Shown in pieces: positions 19,550 to 30,406 of a DNA stretch of 64,000 bases. The stretch is from Polynucleobacter necessarius. Lineage in GTDB: Bacteria; Pseudomonadota; Gammaproteobacteria; Burkholderiales; Burkholderiaceae. A program made the position numbers and the translations under genes. The DNA lies in NCBI RefSeq assembly GCF_900095215.1, contig NZ_LT606949.1, positions 1,466,939 through 1,530,938 of the forward strand, given 5' to 3'. Positions within the stretch are counted from its first letter, which is position 1, and every line of letters begins with the position of its first letter. Under the pieces are notes generated by a model, which worked only from the letters and a program-made list of their open reading frames with translations, ran no database searches and was not told the DNA's origin.

Positions 19550-21331
19550 TTAACGCAAGCGGATATGCAACTCACGCAACTGACGCTCATCCACCGGGCT
19601 AGGAGCCTGAGTTAATAGGCATTGCGCACGTTGCGTTTTAGGGAAGGCAATCACATCACGAATCGATTCGGCGCCCGTCATCATCGTGACAATACGATCT
19701 AAACCAAACGCAATACCGCCATGTGGAGGCGCGCCATACTGCAGAGCATCCAACAAGAAACCGAACTTCGCTTGCGCTTCTTCAGCATTAATCTTCAACG
19801 CGCGGAAGACCTGACTTTGAACCGCCTCTTGGTAGATACGTACTGAGCCACCACCAATTTCGCTACCGTTCAATACCATGTCATACGCTTTGGCTAAACA
19901 CTTGCCAGGATCAGATTCCAAGTACTGCATGTGCTCATCTTTAGGGCTTGTGAACGGATGATGGCAAGCAACCCAACGCGCTTCGCCTTCATCGTAATCA
20001 AACATCGGGAAATCAACCACCCATAATGGCTTCCAGCCTTCGGTAAAGAGACCATGCGCTTTACCCCAAGCAGATTGGCCAATGCGCAAACGCAGATTAC
20101 CAATAGCATCATTCACTACTTTTTCTTTGTCAGCGCCGAAGAAAATGATGTCGCCATCTTTTGCCCCAGTGCGCTTCAAAATGCCCTCAATCGCTGCATC
20201 ATGCAAATTCTTCACAATAGGCGACTGCAAACCATTGCGCCCTTCAGCAACTGAATTGACCTTAATCCAAGCCAAGCCTTTAGCACCGTAGATGCTGACA
20301 AACTGAGTGTAATCATCAATTGCGCTACGGCTAATTTCAGCGCCACCAGGAACACATAGGCCAACAACACGCCCGCCAGCTTGATTAGCCGCACCGGAGA
20401 AGACCTTGCAATCAACGTCTTTCATCAAGTCAGTCAATTCAGTGAACTCAAAGTTCACACGTAAATCTGGCTTATCAGAGCCAAAACGCGCCATACCATC
20501 TGAATACGGCATGGTCGGAAATGGATTGGGCAATTCCACATTCATCGTTTTTTTGAAGATATGACGAATCATGTTTTCAAACAAATCACGAATCTCTAAC
20601 TCGCTTAAGAACGCAGTTTCACAGTCGATCTGCGTAAATTCTGGTTGACGATCGGCGCGCAAATCCTCATCGCGGAAACACTTGGTAATTTGATAGTAAC
20701 GATCAAAACCAGCCACCATAAGCAATTGCTTAAACAACTGTGGAGACTGTGGCAATGCGAAGAATTGGCCGTCGTGCACACGAGATGGCACTAGATAATC
20801 GCGCGCGCCCTCTGGGGTGCTTTTGGTAAGCATCGGCGTTTCGATGTCGATAAAGCCTGCATCATCTAAATAACGACGACACTCCATTGCTACGTTGTAA
20901 CGCAAACGCAAATTCTTCTGCATTTGTGGACGACGTAAATCCAATACGCGACGAGTGAGACGAGTTGTCTCTGACAAATTTTCATCATCAATCTGAAACG
21001 GTGGAGTTACAGATGCGTTCAAGATCACCAAGTTGTTGCACAGAATTTCTACTTTGCCGCTAACTAAATCCACATTCTCAGTGCCAGAAGGACGTGCGCG
21101 CACAAGTCCTTTAATCTGAATACAAAATTCACTACGCACCTGCTCTGCAATGGCGAACATTTCTGGATGATCTGGATCACAAACCACTTGCACGAAACCT
21201 TCGCGGTCACGCAAGTCAATAAAGATCACGCCTCCATGGTCACGACGGCGATTCACCCATCCAGAGAGCGTGACTTCTTGACCAATCAGTGAATCAGTTA
21301 CCTGACCGCAGGTATGGCTTCGCATCGACAT
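19550..21331 (-). CDS. aspS: Aspartyl-tRNA synthetase
   Basis: This class IIb synthetase charges tRNA-Asp (and possibly tRNA-Asn in bacteria that lack an asparaginyl enzyme; not decided here). The 593 residues comprise an N-terminal OB anticodon-binding fold ([26 protein letters not shown]), the catalytic core with motif 2 [18 protein letters not shown], a bacterial-type insertion domain, and motif 3 [13 protein letters not shown]. The frame is intact and the length normal. Confidence 0.97.
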   Translation of the reverse strand: MSMRSHTCGQVTDSLIGQEVTLSGWVNRRRDHGGVIFIDLRDREGFVQVVCDPDHPEMFAIAEQVRSEFCIQIKGLVRARPSGTENVDLVSGKVEILCNNLVILNASVTPPFQIDDENLSETTRLTRRVLDLRRPQMQKNLRLRYNVAMECRRYLDDAGFIDIETPMLTKSTPEGARDYLVPSRVHDGQFFALPQSPQLFKQLLMVAGFDRYYQITKCFRDEDLRADRQPEFTQIDCETAFLSELEIRDLFENMIRHIFKKTMNVELPNPFPTMPYSDGMARFGSDKPDLRVNFEFTELTDLMKDVDCKVFSGAANQAGGRVVGLCVPGGAEISRSAIDDYTQFVSIYGAKGLAWIKVNSVAEGRNGLQSPIVKNLHDAAIEGILKRTGAKDGDIIFFGADKEKVVNDAIGNLRLRIGQSAWGKAHGLFTEGWKPLWVVDFPMFDYDEGEARWVACHHPFTSPKDEHMQYLESDPGKCLAKAYDMVLNGSEIGGGSVRIYQEAVQSQVFRALKINAEEAQAKFGFLLDALQYGAPPHGGIAFGLDRIVTMMTGAESIRDVIAFPKTQRAQCLLTQAPSPVDERQLRELHIRLR

Positions 21332-21347
21332 AACACTTTCCTATAAA

Positions 21348-22001
21348 TCAAAAATGGTGTGGCAACTGGGATCCAGCTAAACCACCAGAACTATTGGGAT
21401 GGACAGAGCCCATTGAAACAATATGCTTCAAAGCCTCTTCCACACTCATCTCCAATTCAATGGTTTGCGCACGGGGTACGATCATAAAAAAACCGGAAGT
21501 GGGATTTGGAGTTGTTGGCAAAAACACGTTAACGTAATCTTCACCTAATTTAGCAGCGACTTCCTTTGCAGGTGTACCCGTTTTAAAAGCAATCACCCAT
21601 GAATCAGCATGGGGGTAACGAATTAATAAGGCCTTACTAAACGCTTGACCACTTCCTGAAAACAAAGTGGATGACACTTGTTGAACGCTTGAATAAATTG
21701 AACGCACAACTGGGATGCGATTAATTTGCTTGTTCCACATCCGAATCCACCACTGACCAGCAAAGCTGATTGCCAAAAATCCAGTGAGCATGATTACAGA
21801 CATCACAATCAAAATACCCACACCTGGCAGCTCACGGAAATGCTGGAGATCTGATGCGAATTGGCGAGGGAAAACGGTAATCATGGCCTGCATTACAGAA
21901 CCAAATACGCCATCGAGCAGGCTCAAGCCCCATGCAATCACCCAAATGGTGATCGACAATGGTGCCCATACGAGGATGCCAGCGATAAAGTATTTTTTCA
22001 T
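21348..22001 (-). CDS. DUF502 family inner-membrane protein
   Basis: A protein of 217 residues with two membrane helices: residues 4-30 (FIAGILVWAPLSITIWVIAWG) and about 60-85 (GVGILIVMSVIMLTGFLAISF). After these comes the soluble DUF502 domain with IPVVRSIYSSVQQV, FLPTTPNPTSGFFMIVPR and a conserved EMSVEEALKHIVSMG. The family has no firm function. It lies between aspS (16 bases) and ubiB (52 bases) on the same strand; aspS-DUF502 adjacency is frequent in Betaproteobacteria. Confidence 0.9.
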   Translation of the reverse strand: MKKYFIAGILVWAPLSITIWVIAWGLSLLDGVFGSVMQAMITVFPRQFASDLQHFRELPGVGILIVMSVIMLTGFLAISFAGQWWIRMWNKQINRIPVVRSIYSSVQQVSSTLFSGSGQAFSKALLIRYPHADSWVIAFKTGTPAKEVAAKLGEDYVNVFLPTTPNPTSGFFMIVPRAQTIELEMSVEEALKHIVSMGSVHPNSSGGLAGSQLPHHF

Positions 22002-22053
22002 ATGTTCTGCCTAAGTCGCTATTTTAACGGGTTAGCAGCCAATCAGCGAGAGA

Positions 22054-23640
22054 CTAATAAATGCCTAGGCTGATGATCAAAATTCCGGCTAAAAACCCGC
22101 CGGCAAACAACAAGGCGCCCGCCAAAAGGCGATGTGTGCGTCGCTCCTGCAGTAAAAGGGCCTTTAAAACCTCTAATTCGCCATTTTGGTCTTTTACTTG
22201 AGCTCGGCCTTGCGCCAGGCTATCCGCAATTAGCCGGGGCAATGTGGGCAAAATTTTGGCCCAAGTTGGCGCCTCTTTCTGTAAACCATCCAATAGACCG
22301 CGCCAACCTAACTGCTTGCTCACCCACTTTTCCAGGATTGGCTTAGCTGTTTTCCAAAGATCGAGGTCGGGATCCAATTGACGAGCCAATCCTTCAACAT
22401 TCAAAAGGGTTTTTTGCAGCAAAGTCAATTGCGGCTGAATTTCCACCTTAAAGCGGCGTGAGGTCTGGAATAAACGCATCAAGACAATACCCAAGGAAAT
22501 CTCTTTGAGCGGACGATCAAAATACGGCTCGCATACAGAGCGCACCGCGCCTTCCAATTCTTCAACGCGGGTATTAGCAGGAACCCAACCGGACTCGATA
22601 TGCAATTGGGCAACACGGCGGTAGTCTCGGTTAAAGAAAGCCAAGAAATTCAGAGCTAGATAATTTTTATCTGACTCACTCAGAGCGCCAACAATTCCAA
22701 AGTCAAGTGAGATGAAGCGGCCAAATGTTTCTGGCTCCAAGCTAATCATGATATTTCCTGGATGCATATCCGCATGGAAAAAACCATATTCAAAAACTTG
22801 TGTAAAAAATATTTCTACGCCATCAGCAGCCAGCTTTTTAAAGTCAACGCCCGCTTCACGCAAGGCTGTGGTTTTTCCAATCGAGATGCCATACATTCTT
22901 TCCATGACAATCACATTGGTATGACACAAATCCCAATACATTTCAGGGATCATTAATTTTTTAGAGTCGACAAAATAACGGCGCAACTGGCTTGCATTCG
23001 CAGCCTCACGCATGAGATCTAACTCATCATGCAAATACGTATCAAACTCCTCCACGTTCTCGCGCGGCTTTAAGCGACGACCATCCTCAGAGCCTTTTTC
23101 AATCACTTTAGCCAAGTCATACATCAAAGCCAGATCACCCTCAATCACCGGCAGAATGCCAGGGCGCAAGACCTTAATGGCTACAGCACGACCTTCCCAT
23201 TCAGGATGTTTGTGTGTGCCGCGCAACACTCCAAAATGCACCTGCGCTACAGAAGCGCTGGCAACGGGAGTGGCATCAAAGCTAATAAAAACTGCTTCAA
23301 TGGGTTGGCCTAAATCTTCTTCAATTAAGCGACGAGACTCTTCATTAGAGAATGGCGGGACTTGATCTTGAAGCTTTGCCAATTCATTCGCGATATCTTC
23401 TGGCAACAAATCACGACGCGTAGACAGCACTTGCCCAAACTTCACAAAAATTGGGCCCAAGGCTTCAAGCGTTAGCCGAATACGCTCACCTCTTGGCAAA
23501 TGAGTGCCCGGTGAAATCCAACAAAGCACGGTGAAAAAACCACGACGAATTTCAGGCTTTAAAAGATCGCGCAGAAGCGGTAATAAACCATAACTCCAGG
23601 CGGTAAAAAAAATGAAATAGAGGCGAGCAATTCGACGCAC
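22054..23640 (-). CDS. ubiB: UbiB atypical kinase/ATPase for ubiquinone biosynthesis
   Basis: UbiB-family (ABC1/ADCK) proteins are membrane-linked ATPases needed for coenzyme Q synthesis. The 528 residues show an ADCK lysine/Ala-rich loop region ([13 protein letters not shown]), an ATP-site lysine ([10 protein letters not shown]), the catalytic [12 protein letters not shown] and the metal-binding SLDFGIVG, plus the N-terminal [19 protein letters not shown] signature. One hydrophobic C-terminal segment ([19 protein letters not shown]) anchors it. It starts 3 bases after ubiJ, so the two are surely cotranscribed. Confidence 0.96.
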   Translation of the reverse strand: MRRIARLYFIFFTAWSYGLLPLLRDLLKPEIRRGFFTVLCWISPGTHLPRGERIRLTLEALGPIFVKFGQVLSTRRDLLPEDIANELAKLQDQVPPFSNEESRRLIEEDLGQPIEAVFISFDATPVASASVAQVHFGVLRGTHKHPEWEGRAVAIKVLRPGILPVIEGDLALMYDLAKVIEKGSEDGRRLKPRENVEEFDTYLHDELDLMREAANASQLRRYFVDSKKLMIPEMYWDLCHTNVIVMERMYGISIGKTTALREAGVDFKKLAADGVEIFFTQVFEYGFFHADMHPGNIMISLEPETFGRFISLDFGIVGALSESDKNYLALNFLAFFNRDYRRVAQLHIESGWVPANTRVEELEGAVRSVCEPYFDRPLKEISLGIVLMRLFQTSRRFKVEIQPQLTLLQKTLLNVEGLARQLDPDLDLWKTAKPILEKWVSKQLGWRGLLDGLQKEAPTWAKILPTLPRLIADSLAQGRAQVKDQNGELEVLKALLLQERRTHRLLAGALLFAGGFLAGILIISLGIY

Positions 23641-23643
23641 GAT

Positions 23644-24264
23644 TTATTTAGCCTTTTGCTCTAAGAGCTGAATGCGCTTTTCCATGCGATCCACAGATTC
23701 ACGCAATGCGCTTAATTCAGATTTACGAACCATGAAGTCTCGCTTATTTAAAAGCACTTTTTTCTCTTCACTCACATACTCCACTACATTGTCCAGCAAA
23801 TCGGCGGCGGCAGAACGTGTAGCAGAAACCAACTTTTTGCCATGCCTAACAGCAAAGTTAGCAGGGGCATCGCCCATCAAGCGCGCTAAATCTTCTTCGT
23901 ATTCCCATCGCAGCTGCCCCGCAAGCCGACCCAATAATTGAGCCAAGTCGGCATCACCAGTAATTTTGACCGCCTTAAAAGCCTGCTCTCGCAATGATCC
24001 GCTGCTTCCAGCTAAATCACTTAAAGCTTTAGCGGAAACCTCTAAGGTGAGCGCAGGGACATCAACTGATTGCAGGCTAGTCAACAAGCCATCAGGCTTG
24101 ATCTCGAAGCACAGATCACCCAGTGGCAACCGCAACACAATCGTTTGATTCTCATGCCGCGCTAATTCAGCCCTGGCCCAAGGCTCAGCTCCAAGAACGT
24201 GGTTTATTCCCCGGCAAGTAGCACCAGAAGCGATCGTATGGGTGGTTGAAAAATGTGTATTCAT
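23644..24264 (-). CDS. ubiJ: UbiJ-like SCP2-domain protein (ubiquinone biosynthesis accessory factor)
   Basis: UbiJ binds the hydrophobic quinone intermediates and organises the soluble Ubi complex in E. coli. From ATG 24264 (MNTHFSTTHTIAS) it has 206 residues. The first 110 or so form an SCP2 sterol-carrier-like lipid pocket (LEVSAKALSDLAG, ITGDADLAQLLGRLAGQLRWEYEEDLARLMGD), and the C-terminus is a charged coiled coil (LSALRESVDRMEKRIQLLEQKA), as in UbiJ. A start at 24315 would add 17 residues overlapping the terminator hairpin, so I reject it. Its position between ubiE and ubiB supports the name. Confidence 0.88.
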   Translation of the reverse strand: MNTHFSTTHTIASGATCRGINHVLGAEPWARAELARHENQTIVLRLPLGDLCFEIKPDGLLTSLQSVDVPALTLEVSAKALSDLAGSSGSLREQAFKAVKITGDADLAQLLGRLAGQLRWEYEEDLARLMGDAPANFAVRHGKKLVSATRSAAADLLDNVVEYVSEEKKVLLNKRDFMVRKSELSALRESVDRMEKRIQLLEQKAK

Positions 24265-24270
24265 AAGTGT

Positions 24271-24298
24271 GAAAAACCCGCACAAGTGCGGGTTTTCC
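24271..24298. terminator. Intrinsic terminator between the Tim44-domain gene and ubiJ
   Basis: The stem AAAACCCGCA / TGCGGGTTTT with a four-base loop (24273-24296) is nearly symmetrical. On the minus strand it is followed by T-rich sequence and would end the Tim44-domain transcript 22 bases after its stop. It may reduce read-through into ubiJ. Confidence 0.75.
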
Positions 24299-24317
24299 GA
24301 CGGAAAGCACCTCAAGC

Positions 24318-25223
24318 TTAAACCAACTGGGAGATACCCGCCAGTACCCAGCCACCAGGGCCATCAACTGGCTTGCTTAAATTCCAGATTTCGGAGAAAT
24401 CACTTGCTGGAGCACCCTGCTGCTCGCGAATCATGCCACTGAACTGAACACTACAGCAATAATGCGCATCTGCCGTCTCAATACCTAAAAGTTGCGCATT
24501 AATCGTCACGACATCAGTTTGATTACTTGTATCCGACCGACCCGCTAAATCCTGCTGAATAGTCGCAAACATTTCTGGCGTAGTAAACTCGCGCAAAGAG
24601 GCGAGATCGCCTTGATCCCACGCTTTTTGCAAAGTAACAAAATATTGCTTGGCGTTCTCAAGAAATGTTTGTTGATCAAAGCCTGGGGGCAAGGTTGATT
24701 GAAATGGCTCAGGCTCAGCCCCCACCCCACAAAATGGATTTGCGGCAGGGGTAAAGGCCGGCTCCTGTCTTGGCATCTCAACAGAATTACGCTGCGCGCC
24801 TGGGGCAGGCGCATTGGAATTTTGTCCGGCACCAGATAAGGCTGGCAACATTTTGCGCATGATGAACATAATTGCAAAGCCCGCCAACATCCCAATCAGC
24901 AAACCTGTAATCAGTGAAGAGCCAGCCTCTCCTAATCCAAAATGGAACAGGTAGCCAATTCCTAAGCCGGCTGCCAATCCACCCAAAATACCGCCCATGC
25001 CGGCAAAACGACTAGGCGCAGGCGCTTGAGGTGTTTTGGCTGGAGCTGCAGGTTGCGCTTGCTGCGCAGGCTTCTGAACTGGCGCAGCTTGTTTTTGCAT
25101 TGGAGCACTAGGTGCGCGACCAATGCTTTTGCCACCACCTAAACGTGCCGCATCTACATGACCCACTGTCGCAAATATCAGCGCAAGACTGAATAGAGTC
25201 GCTTTGAAAAAATGTTTGTTCAT
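24318..25223 (-). CDS. Secreted or membrane-anchored Tim44-like domain protein
   Basis: The 301 residues begin with a signal peptide (hydrophobic core LFSLALIFATVGHVDA, cleavage near 25), followed by a Pro/Ala/Gln-rich linker (residues 35-75). Then come two glycine-rich hydrophobic segments (ILGGLAAGLGIGYLF; LITGLLIGMLAGFAIMFIM) and a C-terminal Tim44-like domain of about 140 residues (FLENAKQYFVTLQKAWDQGDLASLREFTTPEM). Tim44-like domains bind membranes. In Betaproteobacteria this gene regularly sits between ubiE and ubiJ-ubiB, which hints at a role near quinone or membrane lipid handling, but that is inference. Confidence 0.88.
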   Translation of the reverse strand: MNKHFFKATLFSLALIFATVGHVDAARLGGGKSIGRAPSAPMQKQAAPVQKPAQQAQPAAPAKTPQAPAPSRFAGMGGILGGLAAGLGIGYLFHFGLGEAGSSLITGLLIGMLAGFAIMFIMRKMLPALSGAGQNSNAPAPGAQRNSVEMPRQEPAFTPAANPFCGVGAEPEPFQSTLPPGFDQQTFLENAKQYFVTLQKAWDQGDLASLREFTTPEMFATIQQDLAGRSDTSNQTDVVTINAQLLGIETADAHYCCSVQFSGMIREQQGAPASDFSEIWNLSKPVDGPGGWVLAGISQLV

Positions 25224-25291
25224 TGATATTTACCCCTTCTTATAACTGCTGAACTTCTTTAGTTTTTAAGAGTTTAAAAACTATACAACCA

Positions 25292-26035
25292 TCAGTATTT
25301 AATACCAATATGTAGGGCAACGATACCCCCAGTCATTCTGTGGGTTTCCACCTCATCAAAACCCATCCCCAACATCGTTTCTTTGAGAGCTTGGGCATCC
25401 GGATGCATGCGAATGGATTCCGCCAAATAGCGATAGCTTTCTGAGTCCTGCGCAATCTTTTCTCCCAACCAAGGCAAAACCTTGAATGAATAAGTGTCAT
25501 ATACCGGCTGCAAAAAGGCATCAGGTTTTGAAAACTCCAATACCAATACACGCCCCCCCGGTTTAATGACACGGCGCATTTCGCGCAAGGCGACATCTTT
25601 GTGAGTCATATTGCGCAAACCAAAAGCGACAGTGACGACATCAAAATGATTATTGGGGAAAGGGATTTTTTCAGCATCAAACTGCACACAGGGCAAAGCC
25701 ATCCCGCGATCTAAGAGGCGATCACGACCAACCCCCAGCATGGAAGCATTGATATCGCTCAACCAAACTTGCGCATCCGGATTGCGACCCCAATCAGCGG
25801 CTTTCGCAAACGCAGCGGCTAAATCACCTGTACCGCCAGCAATATCCAACACTTTTTGTCCAGAACGGACATTGGCGCGAGCAATCGTTATCTTCTTCCA
25901 GACGCGGTGCAACCCAAATGACATCAAGTCATTCATCACGTCGTATTTACTAGCTACCGAATGAAAAACCTCAGCAACCTTACCCGCCTTCTCGGCCTCA
26001 TCAACACTTTGATATCCGAAGTGAGTTTTACTCAT
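25292..26035 (-). CDS. ubiE: Demethylmenaquinone/2-octaprenyl-benzoquinol C-methyltransferase
   Basis: UbiE is the SAM-dependent C-methylase of ubiquinone (and menaquinone) synthesis. From ATG 26035 ([20 protein letters not shown]) it has 247 residues. Motifs: the family signature [20 protein letters not shown] motif [18 protein letters not shown], then [17 protein letters not shown] and the C-terminal [14 protein letters not shown]. Its start overlaps the stop of the DUF971 gene upstream (TAATG), a sign of coupling. The in-frame ATG at 26050 adds only MWKSL. Confidence 0.96.
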   Translation of the reverse strand: MSKTHFGYQSVDEAEKAGKVAEVFHSVASKYDVMNDLMSFGLHRVWKKITIARANVRSGQKVLDIAGGTGDLAAAFAKAADWGRNPDAQVWLSDINASMLGVGRDRLLDRGMALPCVQFDAEKIPFPNNHFDVVTVAFGLRNMTHKDVALREMRRVIKPGGRVLVLEFSKPDAFLQPVYDTYSFKVLPWLGEKIAQDSESYRYLAESIRMHPDAQALKETMLGMGFDEVETHRMTGGIVALHIGIKY

Positions 26036-26433
26036 TAGTGACTTCCACAAGAATAGTCATGCGAATGTCCTGCCTGCGCTATAGGGGTGTCTCGATCAAG
26101 ACCTGCAGTAGCCAATTTATCCAAATGTTCTTTCCATAATTGTTCTTGGTTTTCAGCCAAAAACAATAAGTAATCCCAAGTGTACAAACCAGACTCATGC
26201 CCATCTGAAAAGATCGGCTTAAGCGCATAGTGACCCACAGGCTCAAGGTTTGCAATTAAGACATCACGCTTACCCGTTTGCAATGTTTCTTGTCCAGGCC
26301 CATGGCCTTGCACTTCAGCGGATGGAGATAGCACTCGCAGCAACTCAAAAGGTAAGCGATAGACTTTCCCATCCTCATAAGAAAGCTCCAAAACTTTGGA
26401 TTGCTGATGAACAACAATATTGCTTGGCATCAT
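26035..26433 (-). CDS. DUF971 / gamma-butyrobetaine hydroxylase-like N-terminal domain protein
   Basis: A compact protein of 132 residues. The single domain (residues 5-105) resembles the N-terminal zinc-binding domain found in gamma-butyrobetaine hydroxylases: [53 protein letters not shown]. The C-terminus is His-rich ([12 protein letters not shown]), with a possible metal site. Stand-alone versions next to ubiE or Fe-S genes are common, and a link to Fe-S or quinone metabolism has been suggested for relatives; I treat the function as unknown. It starts where the large oxidoreductase ends (shared base 26433). Confidence 0.88.
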   Translation of the reverse strand: MMPSNIVVHQQSKVLELSYEDGKVYRLPFELLRVLSPSAEVQGHGPGQETLQTGKRDVLIANLEPVGHYALKPIFSDGHESGLYTWDYLLFLAENQEQLWKEHLDKLATAGLDRDTPIAQAGHSHDYSCGSH

Positions 26434-29400
26434 TAAACGAGAACCCTCTCAATACCGCCTTGGTTTGCTTTGGCCACGTAGTCTTGCATCCAATCTTTAC
26501 CAAGCAGCTTGTGAGCCATCTCAACCACAATGTAATCCGCTGTTGTATCACTATCCGCATCAAAACGTGTAAGGCCTTGCAAACAGGATGGGCAGCTAGT
26601 GAGCACTTTAACGTCGCCAGTGAAATCGCCTTTGCGCAATTCATTGGCGCCTTTTTCCATCTCAATTTGTTTGCGGAAACGTACTTGAGTAGAAATATCA
26701 GGGCGAGTCACAGCCAAAGTTCCGGATTCGCCACAGCAACGATCATTCTTCTGAATAGCTTTGCCATCTTCTAGCTGAATGAGTTCATTCACGGTCTTCA
26801 AAGGATCTTGCAATTTCATTGGAGAGTGACAAGGATCGTGATACATGTATTTCACGCCCGTGACACCAGAAAGCTTGACACCCTTTTCCGCCAAGAATTC
26901 ATGAATATCGACGATGCGACAGCCAGGGAAAATTTGCTCAAACTGATATCCAGCTAGCTGGTCATAACAAGTACCGCAAGAAACCACTACGGTCTTAATG
27001 TCTAAGTAATTGAGGGTATTGGCAACACGATGGAATAACACACGGTTATCCGTAATCATCTTCTCGGCTTTATCAAAATCGCCATTACCTCTCTGTGGAT
27101 AACCGCAGCAAAGATAACCTGGAGGCAGAACAGTTTGTACACCCACATTCCACAACATGGCTTGAGTCGCTATGCCCACTTGAGAGAACAAGCGCTCAGA
27201 TCCACAACCCGGGAAATAAAACACCGCCTCGGTATCAGCAGAAGTCGTTTTCGGATCACGAATAATCGGAACGTAATTTGCATCCTCAATATCCAACAAG
27301 GCACGCGCAGTCTTCTTCGGAAGATTGCCTGGCATCTTCTTGTTCACAAAGAAAATTGCCTGCTCTTTAACGCTCGGTTTACCCACCGTCGCAGGTGGAT
27401 GCGTGGTTTGTTGTTTAGCAAATGTCCGCAGCACATCATTACCAAAACGCTGCAACTTATAACCCCAACCAATCATCGTCTTACGCGCGAGATGAATAGC
27501 TTCCGGGCTAGTGGCGTTAAGGAAGAACATTGAAGCAGCAGTCCCTGGATTAAAACGCTGCTGACCCATCTTGCGCAATAAATTACGCATATTCATGGTG
27601 ACAGCACCAAAGTCAATCTTGACTGGACATGGCGTTAAACATTTATGACACACCGTGCAATGCGCAGCTACGTCATCAAACATCTCCCAATGACGAATCG
27701 AAACGCCACGGCGTGTTTGCTCTTCATATAAGAAGGCTTCAATTAACAATGAAGTCGCCAAAATCTTATCGCGTGGACTGTAGAGCAGGTTTGCTCGTGG
27801 CACATGGGTTGAGCAAACAGGCTTACATTTGCCGCAACGCAAACAATCTTTCACGCTATCCGCAATCGCCCCAATGTCGCTTTGCTGCATGATGATCGAC
27901 TCATGTCCCATCAAACCAAAGCTTGGCGTATAGGCCATGCTGAGATCGGCATGCGGCATCAACTTGCCTTTATTAAAGCGGCCTTCTGGATCAACGCGAT
28001 TTTTATAACCACGGAAATCGTTTAATTCAGCTTCGGTCAAATACTCTAGCTTGGTAATACCAATGCCATGCTCACCAGAGATCACGCCATCTAGCGAGCG
28101 CGCTAGTTTCATGATGCGATCTACAGCACGATGCGCATCTTGCAACATCTCATAGTCATCGGAGTTCACAGGAATATTCGTATGCACGTTACTGTCACCA
28201 GCATGCATATGCAACGCAACGAATACACGCTTGCGCAAAATATTCTTATGAATTGCTTCGAGCTCAGCGAGGATCGGCTCAAATGCGAGACCGCAAAAAA
28301 TAATACGCAACTCAGAACGTACTTCTTCTTTCCATGAAGCGCGCAAGCTATAATTTTGCAGTTGCGGAAAATACGTATCCATCTGCGTCAGCCATTCAGC
28401 CCAACGCGTGCGAACTTTTGCAATTAACTCTAAGGCCTGCTGAACGCGATCACCCAGGATGTCCGCAGTGGGACTTTCATATTCCTCATCGCTTTTACCT
28501 AGGGGTAAGGCGCTCTTTTTCAAAAAGCTTTCAAGGCCATCTAGTACTTGCAGCTTGTTCTTCAGTGACAACTCAATATTGATGCGATCGATGCCGTCGG
28601 TGTACTCACCCATGCGCGGCAGCGGAATCACAACGTCTTCGTTGATCTTAAAAGCGTTGGTATGACGTGCGATGGCCGCCGTACGGGCGCGATCTAACCA
28701 AAACTTTTTACGCGCTTCCGCACTCACGGCGACAAAGCCTTCGCCAACACGCAAATTGGCCATGCGCACTACTTCACTCGTAGCAGCAGCAACAGCTTCT
28801 TCATCATCGCCAGCAATGTCGCCAATCAATACCATCTTTGGCAAGCTATTGCGTTTCGATTTAGTGGAATAACCCACTGCACGCAAGTAGCGATCATCCA
28901 AATGCTCAAGACCAGCCAATATCGGGCCGCCTTGCTTACTTTGGGTTTCGAGGTAAGCCTTAATTTCAAAAATACTTGGAATGGCTTCACGTGCTTGTCC
29001 AAAGAACTCCAAACAAACGGTGCGCATATACTTTGGCATACGATGCAATACCCAAGTTGCACTGGTAATCAAGCCATCACAACCCTCTTTTTGCACACCA
29101 GGCAGACCCGCTAAAAACTTATCGGTAACGTCTTTCCCTAAACCTTCCTTACGGAAACGTTTGCCTTCAACTTCCAATAATTCTTTTTTAAGAATGCGTT
29201 CACCTGGCTCACTATTGCCATCTGACCAAGTCAATTGAAAACGTACTGTTGCTACATCATGGATCTTGCCCATGTTGTGGGCAAGTCGTTCAACGTCTAA
29301 CCAGTTGCCGTGAGGATCAACCATGCGCCAACTAGCAAGATTGTCCAAAGCAGTTCCCCAAAGCACCGCTTTTTTACCACCCGCATTCATCGCAATATTA

Positions 29401-30272
29401 CCGCCAATACAACTTGCATCCGCAGAAGTAGGATCGACCGCAAACACAAGACCAACATGCTCTGCGGCATCCGATACGCGACGCGTTACAACGCCTGCGC
29501 CAGTGAAAATCGTTGAGACTTCATGATCAAGCTCTGGTAATTTTTTGAGCTTCACTCCACCAATATCTTGTAGCTTCTCAGTATTAAGTACCGCGGACAT
29601 CGCATACAAGGGAATAGCGCCACCGGTATAGCCAGTGCCACCTCCACGAGGAATAATTGTGAGACCCAATTCAACACAAGCCTTCACCAATCCTGGAATT
29701 TCGGATTCATAATCTGGCTTTAAAACTACCAGCGGGAATTCAACACGCCAGTCTGTTGCGTCAGTAACATGCGCGGCACGAGAGACACCATCAAAACAAA
29801 TATTATCCGCAGCGGTATGACGACCCAACTCTTTGCGAGCGCGCTTGCGGATCTGCTGAACTTCTTTAAATCCGTTCTCGAAATTTTCAATAGCGCGATA
29901 AGCGGCGCTCAATAAAATTTCCACTTGATCCGCAGAATCGCCAATATTGCGTTTCTTGACTTCACCCAAACGATGCCAAAGAGCGTCCGTTAACTGCTTG
30001 CGGCGATTAAGGCTATCTAGCAAATCATCTTGCAAGAATGGGTTACGCTGAACCACCCAAATATCACCCAGAATCTCAAAAAGCATACGAGCTGAACGGC
30101 CTGTGCGACGAACGCCACGCAATCCATTTAGAACACGCCATGACTCCTCGCCCAATAAGCGAATAACAATCTCTCGATCGGAAAAGGAGGTGTAGTTGTA
30201 GGGTATTTCACGCAAACGGGGGAAACCCGCCTCAGCGTCCAACAACTGGTTTAAAGCTAGTGGGGCGTTCAT
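26433..30272 (-). CDS. Giant FAD-linked oxidase / Fe-S oxidoreductase fusion (DUF3683 type, glycolate/D-lactate dehydrogenase-like)
   Basis: At 1279 residues this is the longest protein here. In order: an N-terminal DUF3683-like region (1-150), an FAD-binding type 4 domain (about 190-335, [18 protein letters not shown] and [16 protein letters not shown]), a FAD-oxidase C-terminal domain (about 350-780, [23 protein letters not shown]), two 4Fe-4S motifs ([31 protein letters not shown], 815-905), and two CCG repeats ([20 protein letters not shown]) with a final SCPSCLQGL. The layout combines GlcD/GlpB- and GlcF-like parts in one chain, so it probably oxidises a 2-hydroxyacid and passes electrons to quinone. 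The substrate cannot be read from the sequence. Single-chain fusions of this kind are widespread in Betaproteobacteria. Confidence 0.9.
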   Translation of the reverse strand: MNAPLALNQLLDAEAGFPRLREIPYNYTSFSDREIVIRLLGEESWRVLNGLRGVRRTGRSARMLFEILGDIWVVQRNPFLQDDLLDSLNRRKQLTDALWHRLGEVKKRNIGDSADQVEILLSAAYRAIENFENGFKEVQQIRKRARKELGRHTAADNICFDGVSRAAHVTDATDWRVEFPLVVLKPDYESEIPGLVKACVELGLTIIPRGGGTGYTGGAIPLYAMSAVLNTEKLQDIGGVKLKKLPELDHEVSTIFTGAGVVTRRVSDAAEHVGLVFAVDPTSADASCIGGNIAMNAGGKKAVLWGTALDNLASWRMVDPHGNWLDVERLAHNMGKIHDVATVRFQLTWSDGNSEPGERILKKELLEVEGKRFRKEGLGKDVTDKFLAGLPGVQKEGCDGLITSATWVLHRMPKYMRTVCLEFFGQAREAIPSIFEIKAYLETQSKQGGPILAGLEHLDDRYLRAVGYSTKSKRNSLPKMVLIGDIAGDDEEAVAAATSEVVRMANLRVGEGFVAVSAEARKKFWLDRARTAAIARHTNAFKINEDVVIPLPRMGEYTDGIDRINIELSLKNKLQVLDGLESFLKKSALPLGKSDEEYESPTADILGDRVQQALELIAKVRTRWAEWLTQMDTYFPQLQNYSLRASWKEEVRSELRIIFCGLAFEPILAELEAIHKNILRKRVFVALHMHAGDSNVHTNIPVNSDDYEMLQDAHRAVDRIMKLARSLDGVISGEHGIGITKLEYLTEAELNDFRGYKNRVDPEGRFNKGKLMPHADLSMAYTPSFGLMGHESIIMQQSDIGAIADSVKDCLRCGKCKPVCSTHVPRANLLYSPRDKILATSLLIEAFLYEEQTRRGVSIRHWEMFDDVAAHCTVCHKCLTPCPVKIDFGAVTMNMRNLLRKMGQQRFNPGTAASMFFLNATSPEAIHLARKTMIGWGYKLQRFGNDVLRTFAKQQTTHPPATVGKPSVKEQAIFFVNKKMPGNLPKKTARALLDIEDANYVPIIRDPKTTSADTEAVFYFPGCGSERLFSQVGIATQAMLWNVGVQTVLPPGYLCCGYPQRGNGDFDKAEKMITDNRVLFHRVANTLNYLDIKTVVVSCGTCYDQLAGYQFEQIFPGCRIVDIHEFLAEKGVKLSGVTGVKYMYHDPCHSPMKLQDPLKTVNELIQLEDGKAIQKNDRCCGESGTLAVTRPDISTQVRFRKQIEMEKGANELRKGDFTGDVKVLTSCPSCLQGLTRFDADSDTTADYIVVEMAHKLLGKDWMQDYVAKANQGGIERVLV

Positions 30273-30406
30273 AGCGACATATTTGATAAATAATCATTTT
30301 AATTGAGCAAACCTGATACTGGCAGGATTCCTGGAAAGCCGCTCTCAAAAGGGATCAACCCTTGCAAATCTAATGACTTAGGAGCCATCCGTGGTACGCT
30401 CATCAG

